A DNA stretch of 64,000 nucleotides from Galerina marginata (GCA_023014335.1 JAECYW010000006.1:2418001-2482000), one strand, 5' to 3'. Counted from the stretch's first letter, positions 44,243 through 56,437 are shown. Notes: generated by a model not told the origin, from the sequence alone. Program-made: numbers and translations.

Positions 44243-44775
44243 GGATAGTGCTGCGCTGCGCAGCCATTAAAGCCATGTACATAGCACTGCGCAGTCATCA
44301 AAGCTATGTACATAGCATTGCGCAGTCATTAAAACCATATACACAGCATTGCACAGTCATTAAACCTACGCATATAGCACTGCGCAGTCATCAAAGCTAT
44401 GTACATAGCATTGCGCAGTCATTAAAGCCATATACATAGCATTGCACAGTCATTAAAGCTATCTAAGTATCATCACACTGTCTTAAAGCTATGCATGTAG
44501 TGCCGCACAGCCTATAAAGCCATGAAAGTAGTATTGCACAGCTATTAAAACTATGAGATTAGTATGGCGCAGCCTTTAAAGCTATGAAAGTAATATCGCA
44601 AAGCCTTTAAAGCTATGAAATTAGTATTGCACAGCCTTTAAAGCTATGAGATTAGTATGGCGCAGCCTTTAAAGCTATGAAAGTAATATTGTGTAGCCTT
44701 TAAAGCTATGAAATTAGTATTGCGCAGCCTTTAAAGCCATGAGATTAGTATCGCGCAGCCCTAAACCTATGAGAG
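44243..44775. repeat. 31-bp minisatellite, about 17 units, upstream of the SET gene
   Basis: The unit contains GCGCAGTCATTAAAGC or GCGCAGCCTTTAAAGC with a strict 31-bp spacing. Two sub-blocks exist: the left one ends in TATGTACATAGCA, the right one in ATGAAAGTAGTAT or ATGAGATTAGTAT, with an alternating higher-order order. It stops just before a TATA box and the SET start codon, so it may act as an array of regulator sites. Confidence 0.9.
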
Positions 44776-44781
44776 TATGTC

Positions 44782-44790
44782 TATATAAGA
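44782..44790 (+). promoter_or_regulatory. TATA box of the SET-domain gene
   Basis: TATATAAG lies about 50 bp upstream of the ATG at 44835, followed by a CT-rich leader (TTTCTTTCACTCACTCC). Confidence 0.6.
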
Positions 44791-44834
44791 TTCCAGAATA
44801 CTACAATGAGCTTTAATTTCTTTCACTCACTCCA

Positions 44835-45908
44835 ATGGCAGACTCTGCAGTTGCTTCTACCTCTCATCCTGCTATTACCTGGAATCCAGCAAATTCCATT
44901 CTGTTCTCTCTTGTAAATGACTTGTCCCTTTCTGTTCTTCCTTCCCAGGCTATACTACATATCGACCCTCTTATCGTCAATGCTCTTTTTGGTCAACAGA
45001 AGCAAAAATCCCAGAACAGAAGTCATAATATCCAAACCATCTCTTTTGATACAAATATGGAACCTTTCAGTCACTCTATGATCTGGTTTATGTTTGAAAA
45101 GGTCAAGCACAACCTTAATTTTCAAGATCCACACGGATATATAGCCACTGTGAAAAAGCTTGCAACTAGTATTCTTCATCATTATCCTGCACTTGTCTGG
45201 GAAAACAAGAAAAAAGAAAGTTTGGAAACTCTATTTTGGTGGGTTTTAAGATATCTATCTATCTATATACTATTAATATTGCCTCACAGGTGCATCACCG
45301 CCTACAGTTTGATTATTAATCCAGCAGCCATAGTGCATCTTAAGGTCAAACCTCTTGGCCATGCTAAACAAAAAGGTTTTGCAATTTATGCCAACAAGGA
45401 CATTGTACAAGGAGAATACATCAAAGAACTTCTTGGTTTAATGCCAGAGGATCGTGCTGAAAAATACACTGATCTCTCCACAATCACTCCTCATGAAGAC
45501 AACCGCAATGATGGCTCCTTTGAAGAAAAACTCTTGATTGGACCTATTAGGTTCATTAACCATCGCTGTGTTTCTTATAATGTTGAGGTGAGTTTCAATT
45601 CTTGTTTACAGGTATTTAATATTAATAAATCTGGATAGTTTATTGCTATTCGAAACACATATGCTTTTACCATTATGGCAACAAAAAATATCAAAGCCAA
45701 GGAAGAAATATTGCTTTGCTATGGGGTTGACTACTTCAAGGAGAATGGAGCTGAATGCTTATGTGAAGATTGCAGGGAACTACCAGATGAGGAGGAGGCA
45801 GAAGTATTGAAGCAGGGTGAAGGTCAGATTAACATTGAGGAGAGAGACAAAGCCAAAAAGAACAAAAGAGCAAAACAAAAAGAGAATCGCAAGCTAGGGC
45901 CAAATTAA
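44835..45908 (+). CDS. SET-domain protein (histone lysine methyltransferase-like), 323 aa
   Basis: Three exons: 44835-45238, 45290-45587 and 45639-45908. They total 972 nt, 324 codons with TAA; introns are 51 nt each with GT-AG ends. The SET domain occupies roughly residues 165-265. It starts GFAIYANKDIVQGEYI, has the RFINHRC motif (the NHxC substrate and cofactor box), and ends with EILLCYGVDYF. It is followed by a post-SET-like CLCEDC cluster that could bind zinc. A Lys-rich charged tail (AKKNKRAKQKENRK) suggests nuclear location. The first 130 residues are unrecognised, and no pre-SET domain is seen. Methyl transfer from S-adenosylmethionine to protein lysine is the family's function; the target is unknown. 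The upstream minisatellite and TATA box suggest its own promoter. Confidence 0.85.
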
Positions 45909-46235
45909 CGTAGCATCTGCTATATCAACACTTTTATGACCTCTTTGTATTTTTTATAATCCTGAAATTCAGTCAAATTTTGCTATTCTGATAATACTGA
46001 GAGCAAACAAACAAAATATATTGATGTGAATGATATTTTTACAAGTGGTATTTCAAAAGCCATGTGGTGGGATATATACAAGCAAGTACTGCGTGGCATG
46101 TGATGGTGAGATGAGGAGAGAATATCAGTATGTGACAAGAGTGCTTTGAACATTGTTAGTTGAATAACAATGAAGACATCCATATGACAAGAAGGACTCA
46201 ATGAAGCTCTGATAACCTTTGTCTCAACATATCAA
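45909..46235. other. Intergenic, nothing recognised
   Basis: AT-rich sequence between the SET stop codon and the 3' end of Helentron copy 2. No coding frame, repeat or hairpin stands out. Confidence 0.6.
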
Positions 46236-46249
46236 ACTTGGTGTAGTGG

Positions 46250-46267
46250 GCCATTGCTTCGCATGGC
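46250..46267 (-). other. 3'-terminal hairpin of Helentron copy 2
   Basis: Same 18-nt bulged hairpin as in copy 1, with identical stem and loop, although the neighbouring subterminal repeat differs. Confidence 0.75.
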
Positions 46268-46371
46268 ATGTATTCGTCCTTTTTTCTGCTTAATGTATAT
46301 ATTTAATTATTTAGATATATAAAGTATTATTATCCCAACCACCCACCCATTATATTAATATAATTAATTAT

Positions 46372-49300
46372 CTATGCATAAACAGCAAGTACAAGATTCT
46401 TTTCTTGATAAGTTTTTAGAGTTTTACTATCCATTGAAAACAAATATCCATCTTCTATTGATTTTTTTCCTGTTTCAATTCCATCATGATACCAAATCTT
46501 TCCTTCTGAGGAAATAATTCTAGATGAAAAATGATTTTCTCCATAATAAACAATTCCTCTAAGTGATAAAATATTCATCTGATTATCACCTTTTATCTTA
46601 ATTTTATGACTTGTTTCAATATTACTAAATGGATACTCTAATATTACTAATTTTGGACTTTCTTTATACTGAAGTTCATGGCTAAGCTTATGAAAACAGT
46701 TATTGCATTTTTCAGAAGTTGATTCTTTTAGTTTTTTACCCCATTTTTCAGTTGAAGACACTTTGTGCTTTTCTATATCAAAAACATATTCAAGATGATC
46801 AGAATATTCTATTCCAGTATAGTCACAATGATTGCAGAAAATTTGAGAAATTGCATTTTCATTATTGGATTTTAATAATTCAAATGCAAGTTCAGCCACA
46901 CTGGCATTATTTTTGCCCATTGGAAATTTATCAGAGCTAATACTATTTAAATCTTGTCTTAAATCATTTCTAATATTTTCCAAAGACTTGCTGCCCTCAT
47001 AAACTTGTTTAAAACCACTAGCTAAATTTCTCATATAAATTTCATTAATTGACTCAAAGTTTTCTGTCCATTCATCTGGATTTTCTTTCCAAATATCATA
47101 TAAAATCACAAGTAAGCTATCATATGAGCAACTATAATTTTTACTATCCCATTTCAATCCAATAGGCCCACTAATATTTGAAGTAATAGTATCATTCTTG
47201 ATTCTTTTATTATTTTCCAAGTTAGTATCATTATGTTTTCTTTTTAAAGCTTGACTACCTTTAGCAGGAATAAATGTAGTAATAAGAGCTGTCTTAGCTG
47301 TATTTTTTTTCTTTTTAGATTCAATAATCTGCCAAGGACTGTCTGTAACTATAGGTAATAAATTCATTGGATCTCTAGCTGTCCATTTAAGAGCTGAATC
47401 AACTTTTTCAGGTACATAATCTTCACCTTTCCACTGTTGATATTGTCTTATTAATGTATTTCTAGTATACCCTTGAATATTGGTAGGCAAAGAGTCTTCA
47501 TATCTAAGTCTTGTAATATCATCAAGAATTTCATGTTCTCTGAATTCCTGTCTAAGATAACCTGAACATCCTTTAGTAATAATACTTGGTTCAAAGCCTT
47601 GCATAATTATTGTTCCTGCAGCACTTGCACTTCTAGATAAACAAGTATAATATGACATATGTGAATAGCAGCTACTTAAATGCACCACATTATAAGGTCT
47701 AGTTTTTCCTTGACTTGCATAATCAGTCATTGCAAAATTAGGCAAAACCCAGACTTGTTGACGTTCAACACTTTCTTTTAAATCACTTGGAAAAATACAG
47801 GTAATTGTTTTGGTATTTTTCATCAAAGGTACAACATTTTGGGGCAATCCAGGAATTTGAATTGTTTTTGCAGGTTTTATAAGTTTAACAAATAATGTAT
47901 CAAGAACTCTTTTTCTATGTGGACCAGTTTCAGCTTGCCAGCCAACTACAATTCCTTCTTGGCCTTTAGTTATACATAATTCAGTTGCATCATTATTTCT
48001 AATCATAACTGGCATTCCAAGACATAAAGATAATTTTCCAGCAAAGTTTTCAGTAGCACCATGTCTAAGTTTCCATATTTCATGCTGATCATCAAATTCA
48101 ATTTCATTAGACTTGTGTTTTAATTTAGCTGCAGATTTAGATTTTCCCCACTTAGACTTTGAAGCTGGATCTTTTTCTTTTCCCCATCTATCAATAGAAT
48201 AAAAATGTGTTAATTTCTGACCAGTTTCATCTGCAAATCTTTGGCAACCAAGATTATTTATTTCATCTTTTTGTGTATGTCTGCCACAAATTATAGCTAT
48301 ATTTCTAAATTCTTTAGCTGATACTTTAGGCTGACCAGGTCTTTTTCCAGCTTGAAGTGATCTTAAAAATATAATATCTTCAGGTGTACATTTTCCATAT
48401 CTCATATTAATAAGTGCAGTTCTTAAAGCAGCATCTTCAGATGTTTGTTCTTTTTGTCTCATATTTTGCCTTAAAATTACAACTGTAGTAACTTGATGCC
48501 ATAAAGCCTTTCCAATTGCTGCTTCTTGTCCACTTAAGCTAAGTCCTGAATGTAATTGGGTTCCTACAGCTTGGCTAAATAATGAAGAGCCACCAACTGG
48601 AGGTAATTGAGCAAAATCACCTGCAAAAATTATATTTATGCCACCAAATGGAAGATCAAATGCATTTAAAGCTTTGGACAGTTGAGCTGAAATTTTATAT
48701 ATATCATTACAGGACATCATTGATACTTCATCAATAAATATATAATGAACTCCTTCAAGTTTAGTTTTAACTTGGGCAATTTTTTTAGCTGTGTTTTCAC
48801 CAGGATTTATACCAAGAAATGAATGATAAGTTGAACCTTTAAGTAAAGCAGCTGAAGACCCAGTTGGGCCAAGAACAATTATTTTATGTGATTCATTTTT
48901 AACTTCAAAAAATTCTGTTAATGCTTTAATAACTTGAGATTTACCAGTTCCACCCATACCACCAAGATACATTCTAAGTTGTTCAGATTTAGACTCAACT
49001 GAATGATTAGCTACAATTCTAAAGGCTCTTTCTTGTTCAGTATTTAAAGTAAATTTCTCAATAATAGTAGCTATTAATTTTCTGTCAGATTTTAATTTAG
49101 CTTTAAAGTTTCTCTTCAAGTAAGATCTATCAATAAGTTGGACATTATTTTCATTGGGATCATTTATATTTTTTCCTGACTTGGCTGGAATATTTTTGCT
49201 TCTTTCAGTTAAGATTTTTTGTCTTTCATTTTCAACACTGACTTTCCAGCTTGAGCCTTTCTGTAATATTTTTGGAGTAATTGAAATTTTAGAAACTTTT

Positions 49301-52300
49301 TCAAGTCCATTAGGTGAATCATCAAGCCATCCAGCTTCAGTTATACCAATTCTTGTCTCTTCCATTTCTTGATATCTAAGTTTGCCTAATCTTCCAAGTG
49401 TATTATATTTACTTGCATGAAAATCTTTATCATCATCAGGTTCATCATCACCAAAGTCATCACCTTGAAACTTATCATCATCATCAAGTTCATTAAGAAT
49501 TTCAGAATTCATCCATTGAGGAAACAAGCCACTGTTTGTATTTCCTTTTTTAAGTTGAGCAGAATAATCATCCCTGGCATCATTACATTCATATCTGACA
49601 TTAAAATGTTTCATATACTGTTTCTGCTGTTCACTGAATTCAAATAAATTAAAAGTTTCATCCCAGCTGTAATCTGTATTTTTTAAATCCTTTCCAGATC
49701 TCCAAGGTTTGAATAAAGTAAGCATAGTTGCACAGTAATATTCTCTATCACCTCGATCACATCTTGGAAGTGAACCTCCTACAAAATTTGGTATAGTATT
49801 TTTTTTTCTTTCATCAAAATGAGCCTTATGAGTTTTATAAAGAGGATGTTCTTTTAAAAATGAATGAAGCTTTGAATCTGGCTTGTTTAGATCTGATATT
49901 TCTGAGTCAGATTCATTGTCTTCATCTGAGCATTCTTTATCAAAACTGGATTCTTCTTCATCAGAATACTCAGAATAAATATTAAGTTCATCAGCAGTAT
50001 CTTCTTCCTCAATAATAACTTTAGACTTGTCAGATTGAGTTGGTTTTACAATTTGATCCAAAGACTCTTGATTAAATAAATCTAATTCATCTTCAGATTC
50101 AGCTTTATCTTGCTTTTTAAAACTTGGAACTTTAATTCTAGTAGCCATTTGAACCCATTCATATAATGTTTTGTCTTCAAAAATTTTAGGTCTATACATA
50201 TAATCATGTACTGCTGAAAAACCTATATAATGGCCATCTTTATCTTTTTGAATTACCAGTTTCTCAGGAATAATTTCTTCTAAGTCTTTTTCAGGTTTCC
50301 AAGACATAAGAACTTCTCTTACATAATTTTTCCAATAGACAGGAATAAATTTATGACTTGTATAATGATCAGGATTTCCTAATAAATACAAAGCAGCCAT
50401 TGGACCTCCAATTTCCATCTTAGCAGTTAAAGAATTTACAGTCTGTGTAATTAATCTTCTTGCTTTTTCTTTTCTTTCTAAAGATCCACCGAGCATCTCA
50501 GTATTTCTGTTAAAAACACTTCTAATAGTATCAAATATACTATAAGTTTTAAGTCCAGGCTTAGTTACATAGTCTGAAATATAAGCTACAATGGCTTTAA
50601 TTGCTGTACCAGATAACAAACTAGTTACATCTGAATTACATCTTAAAAGATAAGTTACTGATGGAGTAAAAGTATTAATCCAAGGTTCACCTTTTTTAAC
50701 ATTTAAAGCACCAGTTTTAGGATCAACTTGTGTTTGTTCAAAAAGATCTCTAGGAAATCTGGCTTTGCAATTTCCATGTTTATTAATACAGCCAGGTCTA
50801 TCTTTTTTTGGAGTTTTTTCATCAGACTTGAAACCTCTACAAGTGTGAACATTAGACTTAAATATCAAATCATCTGTAGTATTTCTGAACTTTTGCCACC
50901 AAGTTTCAAGATTTTTACACTCAGTACAGTCTTTATTTTCACAGTTTTTATTTATACACACTGAAGGTGGTGGATCAGGTAAAGTCTGAGTTGGATCTTG
51001 ATAATTTTTATTCTGAGTTTTTTCAATATTGATTTTTTGACCAACTTCCTCCTGAGTTCCAGTCATAAATTCACCTATATGAACACTTTCTAAATATTCA
51101 ACCATTTGCTTTTGAAATTCTGAGGTTGGATCCATGATTTTATCTCTAATTTCCTGAGGAGATAAAGCACCTTTCAACCAAAGTAACATATGCATATGTA
51201 AAGTCAATCTTCCTTGTTGCTCAACAGTTCCATAGTATGCATTTGTGTTTCCATAAAGACCAGCATGATTTTCTCCAACTCCAAGAACATGTTTAATAAA
51301 CATTTCACACATAAAATGAAAAAATCTAGCACCAGCTACAGGATTATGAGCTATTAATCTAAAGCGCTCATTTTCATTTTTTAATAATGGGCTAAATTTT
51401 TCCTTAGTATCTGCAAAATATAGACTTATTGGATGTTTATTGTCAGCTGGAGAAAATGTAATGAACCATGAAGGTGCACCTAAATATGAAATCAAAGACC
51501 AAATTTCATTGCGCATATATTTTTTGGTTGTAGTTGAGCCTTTAACTGATCCACCAACATGATCCAAGTCTTTAATTAACTGAAAGCAAAGTTTTTCCTC
51601 ATCAGTTTCAGGTTTTACTCTTTCACCTTCTTCCATTCTTTTGATCAAATTAGTAAGAACTCCAACATCAACTTCCATTAATCTTTTAGAAATATTATCA
51701 AACTTAGGCTTATTTGCTAGTAAATATCCAGCTGTTGTACTCTCTTTTATTTGTTCATGATTAAAAGCAATAAGTGGAAAATGTGGATCAGTCTGAAATC
51801 TTTTATCATAATACATTAGCAAATGTCTTTTATGAGCCAAGTCAGATATATGATTTTTCTGAAGTTTGTTACCAATTCCACCAAGTCCATAAGGGAATAA
51901 CCAAGGCATCATCTGAGGGAAAAGTTGAGGATTATTATAAATTGATTGTGGATTTTTTTCATGTCCAACTGCAAGAATTTTTTTATTATCAGTTAAATGT
52001 TTAAGTGCAATAGCTTTTAAAGCTTTAAGACTTTTTGTTGAATATTCTTCTCCAGTCAAGCCATGTACTACAAAAGGACAAGGACCATTTTCAGTACCAA
52101 TTTCATCTTCCATATCATTTACAGCAGTAGATTCTGGATCTTTATTGGAAATTGATTCTTTATAGTCAATTACAACTGGTGGAACATCTTCTGGATAGGC
52201 TTTTAGATTTTCATATGAAATTTCCAAGTCAAAATAATCTTGATGATTTAATTTCAACCATTCAAGTGCAGCTGCAACCTTTGTATGACGAACTAAAAGT

Positions 52301-54527
52301 GGAATTCTTTCAAAATCAGATTTAGTAGGCTTACATGGGCCAGTATAAATAAATGCTAACACATCATCCATTTCTTCTATTGGTGGTGGAAGAATATTAT
52401 AGATCTTAGGTGTTGGATTTGCAAATGAAATGGCATTAGCTCTCATTTTATGCATTCCAGATGAAACTCTAACCAAACATCTATTATGCCGAACACGAGC
52501 AATAAGTAATTGTTCAGCATATGATAAATTTTGAAGTTCAGGTGGTATCTTTCCTAACCATTTTCCATTTGCTAATGCAAATACAGGTATTTTTCCTTTT
52601 GAAACAGATTTATAGCAAGACTTACAAATACTATCCAAATTATATTCAAGTACAGGACCATTAATTTCCTCAAAAGAGTCATCTGATAAATGTCTTTCAA
52701 CTTGAGTTACACCTGGTTGATGCAAAAAATCAAGGTTTAAATTTAGATCAGATAATTTTAATAGATCTATAAGAAATGTTAGTTTTCCACAGACTGAACA
52801 TCCAGCTTCTTCAAATTTATTAGGTTTAGTATCATTGCAAAATTTGGATATAATTAAATGTTGAAGTTGATCAGACAATGAGGAAGGTGGGAATTTGGTT
52901 GCTAATTTTAGTTGGTTTTTTTTTACTGCTGCTAAATGATCTGACTTATATTTTTCAGTATTTAATGTTTGATAATTTTTTACTGCTTTCAAATTTTCAG
53001 ATTTAAATTTTTCAAGATTAGACAATTGATATGTTTTTACTGCTTTTAAATTATCAGATTTATATTTCTCAGGATTTGACATCTGATTTTTTTTGACTGC
53101 TTGCAAATGATCAGATTTATATTTTTCAGCATTTGAAATTTGATATGTTTTGACTGCTTTTAAGTTATCAGCTTTTTTCTTCTTTAGTTTTTGTGTCTGA
53201 TCAATACTTTTAAAAATACATACATATAAAGGACAAGAATAACATATATGTGATCCAATCATAGTTTGAAGTTCATGATTTTTGATTTTTGAAGATACTT
53301 TTAATTTATGTGCAATGGCAATAGTTTTTAGATGAGAAATATTTAATTGAGATAGAATATTACTTAAAGGTATTGCAGAAATGGCAATCAGATCTGAAGA
53401 TTGTTCTAAAACAGATAATTTTTCTGACTCAAGTATATATGACTGAAGTAAGTATTTTTCATTAGGTTTAACTTGAGAAGAATAGGATGCAAGGTCATTG
53501 TAAGTAAATTCATATGATGGTCCACCACCTACAATTCTGATTTTAGATGTTTCACATTCATTTATATCTGAAAAGCAGATTATAATTTCAAATATCATAT
53601 TACAAATTTCTATTTTTATGGGTTTGATAATCTTATAAACTATTTTGAAAACTGGCTTCAAAAGAAACTGATGAATCAGACTAAATGCAAATAAATGTGG
53701 AATAATCACAGCTTTAAGAATTGAAAATGGATAGACAATGATAGTATGACCCTTAAGTTTGTTCATTTTAGCTTTAAAATCATGTTGATAATAACAGTTT
53801 CTTTGAAATTTTAAATTTAGTATTTGACATTGGATGTAAGGCAAATCTTTTTTTAAAATTATATCTGACATATTCAAAATAGAAAGCATAAATCTAATGT
53901 AGAATTCAAGAATAAAAGATGTCTGAAGTTGAAGTAGTTTTTTTTTCAAGTATATCTCAAATTTTTTCCAATTAAAAATATGTTGATTTTGAGATTGTGT
54001 ATAAGTTATCTCACAATCAATACCAAATTTGATACCACATGAAATACCATGCCAATGCCAATGTGAATTATGTATCAGACTTTTATGAAGTGCTAATGTC
54101 AATGAAGATAATAAATTTATATCACCATTAAATGATAATGCCAAATTAGTGCCAGGTGTCAATGCCAAATCAGTGTCAAATATGAATGCCAGATTAGTGT
54201 CAGATGCTAATGCCACAGAAGAGACTTTCTCTTGAACTAAAAAAATTAATTGAATATTAGAATTTATTAAATTTAAAATTAAGACTTCAACTTGCCTGTT
54301 TCTATCCCAGAATTACTTGGAGGTTTAAGAATGAAATAGTTTAGATGAAAAGGATCATCTAATAGCAATCCAGAGTGACCAGAAGAAAATAGAGGTTTAT
54401 ATGTTATAACTTCAATATATGAAGGTTCATAGAACACTCTGAATTCCTGAGAGCCAGAAGGATAGCCAAAATAAGAGTAGAGTGTGGCCAGAGGCCACAG
54501 CAAAAAGAGCAAAGTTAGAGGATGCAT
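46372..54527 (-). CDS. Helentron replication protein with USP-like protease (copy 2), two exons
   Basis: Exon 2 (about 54236-46372) is one open frame of over 2600 codons. An upstream exon at 54527-54297 (MHPLTLLFLLWPLATLYSYF) joins it in frame through a roughly 60-nt intron with a GC-AG type boundary. The GTG at 54216 is then internal. Residue numbers are from that GTG: five 19-residue Lys-rich repeats near 345-440 (KSDNLKAVKTYQ type); DUF6570-like region near 530-690; HUH motif LTLHMHMLL near 1008; AYISDYVTK near 1214; Walker A GGMGGTGKS near 1754. The USP-like domain has NYSCSYDSL near 2360, CNHC and CNNC zinc pairs, GENHFSSR near 2562 and IWYHDG. All catalytic positions shared with copy 1 are present and no stop interrupts it, so it may be active. 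The hydrophobic leader is unexpected. Confidence 0.92.
52910..53195 (-). repeat. 57-bp tandem repeat coding five 19-residue units
   Basis: Within the Helentron copy 2 frame, five units of 19 residues follow the pattern K-S-D-N/H-L-x-A-V-K-x-Y/N-Q-x-x-N-x-E-K-Y. Period and frame are kept throughout. Copy 1 has no such array at the equivalent place. Lys-rich helical repeats of this type could bind nucleic acid. Confidence 0.85.
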
Positions 54528-54568
54528 GATGATGGTAAAGAAGAAAGAAACATCTTAGCTTGAATGTG

Positions 54569-54578
54569 TTTATATAGA
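54569..54578 (-). promoter_or_regulatory. TATA box of Helentron copy 2 gene
   Basis: TCTATATAAA on the minus strand, about 45 bp upstream of the ATG at 54527. The spacing matches that at the SET gene and supports 54527 as the true start. Confidence 0.55.
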
Positions 54579-54639
54579 CAGAAACTTTAGGGCAGGCTGT
54601 CTATCAGTGGCAGTGCATTCCATGGAATGATTATATAAT

Positions 54640-55129
54640 GTGGCTAAATATGGCTTTGACCCAAAATGATTGTATCTGGCACAGCCACAAGCACTTGTTA
54701 GCCTGTGTAAATCACAATTATTTTCAGTGTATCTTAGTTATTACTGGGTCAATTCTCACAAAAATAATATCTTAAAAATTGTAAAATTTAGAGCTTCACA
54801 ATAAGAATAAACTCTTAACACAGCCACAATAAACAGATTTATTATATCCAAATTCTAATCACATGAGTATTTATTAGCTCATAATGCTTTAACATTGTTG
54901 CAGTCAGAGTAAGAATCTAACAACTTGTTTTTTAAGGTGGCTGTGCATATATTATTGCTGCAAAGGCCTGAATCTTACAATTATTTTGAGATTATCTTGG
55001 TGAGAATTGACCTAGTAATGACTGAGATATACTAATAATAATTTCAGTGTATCTTAGGGATTAATGTTTCTGTTCTCATAAGTTTGATATTTTGAAGAAA
55101 ATATGTAAAATTTGAGGCCTTAAAAGACC
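54640..55129. repeat. AT-rich region with dispersed shared motifs
   Basis: Contains GGCACAGCCAC (54680) and several diverged copies of the AT-rich motif seen in HINEs (TTACAATTATTTTGAGATTAT type, with GAATTGACCTAGTAATGACTG near 55002-55022). No gene is seen. Confidence 0.55.
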
Positions 55130-55650
55130 TAAATTTTAGAATTTTTTGATATTACTTCCATAAGAATTGACTGAGAAATGGTTGAGATACAGTGGAAACA
55201 AAGTTTTTGTGTGGCTGTGCAAAATACCATGTGGCTGTGCATATTACCATTGCAAAGACCTGAATTTTACAAATTTTTTGATATTATTTTTGTGAAATTT
55301 GACCTAGTAGTGACGTTCCAAATGTAAATTTCAGTTTTTTGTGTTTTTTCTGGGTGGCGGCCCGGAGCACAGTCGCGACTGTGCTCCGGGCCATCCGGGC
55401 CGCCACAGTAAAAGATCATTAAATATTGTTTTCAGTGTATTTCAGTGATTACTGGGTCAAATTTCACAAAAATAATATCAAAAAATTTGTAAAATTCAGG
55501 TCTTTGCAATGGTAATATGCACAGCCACATGGTATTTTGCACAGCCACACAAAAACTTTGTTTCCACTGTATCTCAACCATTACTGAGTCAATTCTTATG
55601 GAAGTGACATCAAAAAAATTGTAAAAATTGGATTTTTCAAAGTCTTAAAT
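55130..55650. repeat. Long inverted repeat with GC-rich centre (about 520 bp)
   Basis: The arms (55130-55345 and 55412-55640) carry GTGGCTGTGCAAAATACCAT and its complement and two nested copies of the AT-rich motif. The centre at 55353-55407 is GGGTGGCGGCCCGGAGCACA folding back through AGTCGCGACT. Arm identity is high by eye with some divergence. Confidence 0.85.
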
Positions 55651-55671
55651 TTTGTACAATTTTTCATTTTA

Positions 55672-56437
55672 AAAGTATGAAAATTGACATTTTATTGCCC
55701 AAAGTACACTCCAATTGATTATTACTTGCTCTAGCATTGTCACAGTTATAATAAAAATATAATAATCATGCTCCATTGTGGCTGTGCATTTTACCATTGC
55801 AAAGACCCAAATTTTACAATTTTTTTGATACTACTTCCATGAGAATTGACCCAGTAATAGTTGAGATACAATGAAAATAAATTTTTGGTGTGGCTGCGCA
55901 AAAAGCTATGTGGCTGTGCATATTACCATTGCAAAGCCCTGATTTTTACGATTTTTTTGATATAATTTTTGTCAAATTTGACATAGTAATGACGTTCCAA
56001 ATGTATATTTCAGTTTTTTTTTTTTTTTCCGGGTGGCGGCCCGGAGCACAGTCGCGACTGTGCTCCGGTTCCTCCGGGCCGCCACACAGAAATATTGTTT
56101 TCAGTGTATTTCAATGATTACTGGCTCAAATTTGACAAAAATAATATCAAAAAAATTGTAAAAATCAGGGCTTTGCAATGGTAATATGCACAGCCACATA
56201 GCTTTTTGCGCAGCCACACCAAAAATTTATTTTCATTGTATCTCAACTATTACTGGGTCAATTCTCATGGAAGTAGTATCAAAAAAATTGTAAAATTTGG
56301 GTCTTTGCAATGGTAAAATGCACAGCCACAATGGAGCATGATTATTATATTTTTATTATAACTGTGACAATGCTAGAGCAAGTAATAATCAATTGGAGTG
56401 TACTTTGGGCAATAAAATGTCAATTTTCATACTTTCA
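55672..56437. repeat. Near-perfect palindrome of about 765 bp
   Basis: The left arm starts AAAGTATGAAAATTGACATT at 55672 and the right arm ends with its complement at 56437. The words ATAATCATGCTCCATTGTGG and TTGTGGCTGTGCATTTTACC occur in both arms in mirror position. The centre at 56030-56090 has GGTGGCGGCCCGGAGCACAG and AGTCGCGACT. The two arms appear almost identical over about 360 bp, so the whole can form one long hairpin. No coding content. Confidence 0.92.

Larger units (their letters stand above)
46236..54600 (-). mobile_element. Helentron copy 2, apparently complete coding capacity
   Basis: The 3' end has ACTTG at 46236-46240 and hairpin 46250-46267 (loop TTC); the adjacent subterminal sequence is GTATTCGTCC, different from copies 1 and 3. 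The single long frame and 5' exon reach 54527. A palindromic 5' terminus could not be located. CATTCCATGGAATG at about 54617-54630 is the only nearby palindrome, so the right boundary is approximate. Confidence 0.75.

Noticed and set aside
44243..44775. CRISPR-like array
   Set aside because: Units are contiguous 31-bp repeats without unique spacers, in a eukaryotic genome.
21328..46236. A giant Starship-like element carrying cargo
   Set aside because: No tyrosine recombinase of the DUF3435 type is seen, and Starships are known from a different fungal lineage.
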